Shown in pieces: positions 6,515-7,209 of a stretch of 7,209 bases of DNA (position 1 is the first letter of the stretch; the number at the start of each line of letters is the position of its first letter). The notes below the pieces were generated by a model. It was not told the origin of the DNA and did not search any database. It worked only from the letters and a program-made list of their open reading frames with translations. A program made the translations under genes and the position numbers. Origin of the DNA: Pseudomonadota bacterium (GTDB lineage Bacteria > Pseudomonadota > Gammaproteobacteria > Acidithiobacillales > Acidithiobacillaceae); assembly GCA_021840785.1 (NCBI GenBank), contig JAKBXD010000095.1, forward strand, positions 1 through 7,209. Direction: 5' to 3'.

Positions 6515-6964
6515 TTATTGCGTCGTGTAGTTCTGTTGCTGGACCTGTGCCTGCTGATACAGGGCCTCGAAGTTGACCGGGTGCAGATGCAAAGGCTGGA
6601 AACCACCACGGCCTACCATATCTGCCACCACTTCCCGCGCGTAAGGAAACAGTATCGTCGGACAGTGCACGGCTATCAGGGCGGGCATGTGCTCCTCCGG
6701 AATGTTCTGAATGCGAAACAAACCGGACTGCTGAACCTCCACTGCAAAGTAAGTGCTTTCGCCCGCCTTAGCCTTGACTGTGACGGTCAGCGTCACTTCG
6801 GTAAGGTCGTCCATCCCTTCCACTCCGTTGCTGGTGGTATTCAGTCCCACATCCACGGTCGGCGCTTCAGTCTGCACAAAACTCAGTGGCGCATTGGGCG
6901 ACTCAAAAGAGATGTCCTTCACGTAAATGCGCTCGATCATAAAAATTGCTTCTTGTTCGTCCAT
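6515..6964 (-). CDS. secB: SecB protein-export chaperone
   Basis: A 149-aa cytosolic chaperone that as a tetramer keeps preproteins unfolded and delivers them to SecA. Family signatures: YVKDISFESPNAP at 14-26, CPTILFPYAREVVADMV at 101-117, and GGFQPLHLHPVNFEALY at 120-136. The C-terminus is Gln-rich and polar, as is common in SecB. The ATG at 6964 is preceded by AAAGGA about 4 nt upstream; a second in-frame ATG at codon 9 lacks such a site and would remove a typical acidic N-terminus. SecB is found mainly in proteobacteria, which supports the host assignment. The pair secB-gpsA is a frequent neighbourhood in gammaproteobacteria. It is transcribed divergently from the tRNA gene. No convincing -35/-10 pair for secB was found in 6965-7112. 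Confidence 0.96.
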   Translation of the reverse strand: MDEQEAIFMIERIYVKDISFESPNAPLSFVQTEAPTVDVGLNTTSNGVEGMDDLTEVTLTVTVKAKAGESTYFAVEVQQSGLFRIQNIPEEHMPALIAVHCPTILFPYAREVVADMVGRGGFQPLHLHPVNFEALYQQAQVQQQNYTTQ

Positions 6965-7067
6965 AAGTCCTTTTATCCTGGATTTTTGAATTGCGAGAGG
7001 CCTAGTCTACCTGAAGAGATACCCCCTGGGCTACGCGTGTGCATCCGCAATTTCCAAAAAACAACAC

Positions 7068-7096
7068 TTGCCCTGTGCGCCTGTTCTGTGTAGGAT
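7068..7096 (+). promoter_or_regulatory. Candidate promoter of the tRNA-Glu gene
   Basis: TTGCCC at 7068-7073 and TAGGAT at 7091-7096 are separated by 17 bp, matching 3/6 and 4/6 sigma70 positions. A start near 7103 would leave about 10 nt before the mature tRNA 5' end. Correct spacing and position right before the tRNA are the main support. Confidence 0.4.
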
Positions 7097-7112
7097 TCCT
7101 AGCGCTGTCCAC

Positions 7113-7188
7113 GTCCCCATCGTCTAGTGGCCTAGGACACCGCCCTTTCACGGCGGTAACTGGGGTTCGAACCCCCATGGGGACGCCA
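7113..7188 (+). tRNA. tRNA-Glu (anticodon UUC)
   Basis: A 76-nt cloverleaf with encoded CCA. The acceptor stem pairs GTCCCCA (7113-7119) with TGGGGAC (7178-7184), discriminator G7185, then CCA at 7186-7188. The anticodon stem CCGCC (7140-7144) pairs with GGCGG (7152-7156); the loop CTTTCAC places TTC at 7147-7149, reading GAA/GAG. The T-arm GGGGTTCGAACCCC is intact. It closely resembles E. coli tRNA-Glu. No terminator or second tRNA is visible in the remaining 21 bases. Confidence 0.97.
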
Positions 7189-7209
7189 ATAAAAACAACA
7201 GGATAGCCA

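Noticed and set aside
6098..7093. A 331-codon open frame on the + strand across gpsA and secB
   Set aside because: It runs antisense through two well-supported genes and across their junction, and ends just before the tRNA; the translation has no domain-like pattern.
6965..7112. Promoter for secB in the divergent gap
   Set aside because: Several weak -10-like hexamers were tried on the - strand, but none has a convincing -35 box at 16-18 bp.

Overview
The window reads as a chromosomal segment of a proteobacterium that makes hopanoids, the bacterial pentacyclic triterpenoids that stiffen membranes. The SecB, GpsA and squalene-hopene cyclase sequences are proteobacterial in style. The GC-rich composition and the combination of a SecB/GpsA pair with a hopanoid operon would fit an acidophile such as Acidithiobacillus. 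That genus guess is inference from memory and was not tested by any search.

Layout: a tRNA-Glu(UUC) gene lies at the right edge on the + strand. All seven protein genes are on the - strand and are read from right to left: secB, gpsA, a squalene synthase gene (sqs), shc, hpnG, hpnA, and hpnI, which is cut by the left edge. secB and gpsA are 3 bp apart. A gap of about 140 bp follows. It holds a 17-bp dyad, a possible promoter, a small hairpin and a strong Shine-Dalgarno (SD) sequence placed before an eight-codon mini-ORF. After that the hopanoid genes are tightly coupled: ATGA overlap sqs/shc, 19-bp overlap shc/hpnG, ATGA overlap hpnG/hpnA, then a short gap to hpnI.

Pathway logic: Sqs joins two farnesyl diphosphates into squalene. 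Shc cyclises squalene to hopene/hopanol. HpnG removes adenine from adenosylhopane, which is made by HpnH (not seen in this window). HpnA is a hopanoid-associated SDR epimerase of uncertain step, and HpnI adds an N-acetylhexosamine to bacteriohopanetetrol. The operon therefore covers squalene formation through to decorated hopanoids, with HpnH, HpnJ and HpnK expected beyond the left edge or elsewhere.

The most notable points are: (i) squalene is apparently made by a one-enzyme, eukaryote-like squalene synthase, not by the HpnC/D/E trio; (ii) the start of sqs is unusual, because the only good SD serves an out-of-frame eight-codon mini-ORF whose stop overlaps the probable sqs start; (iii) a perfect 8+1+8 dyad overlaps the candidate -35 box of the hopanoid operon. 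I did not see a wholly new system. This is a compact hopanoid operon with a few unusual details. No mobile element, CRISPR array or phage signal is visible.
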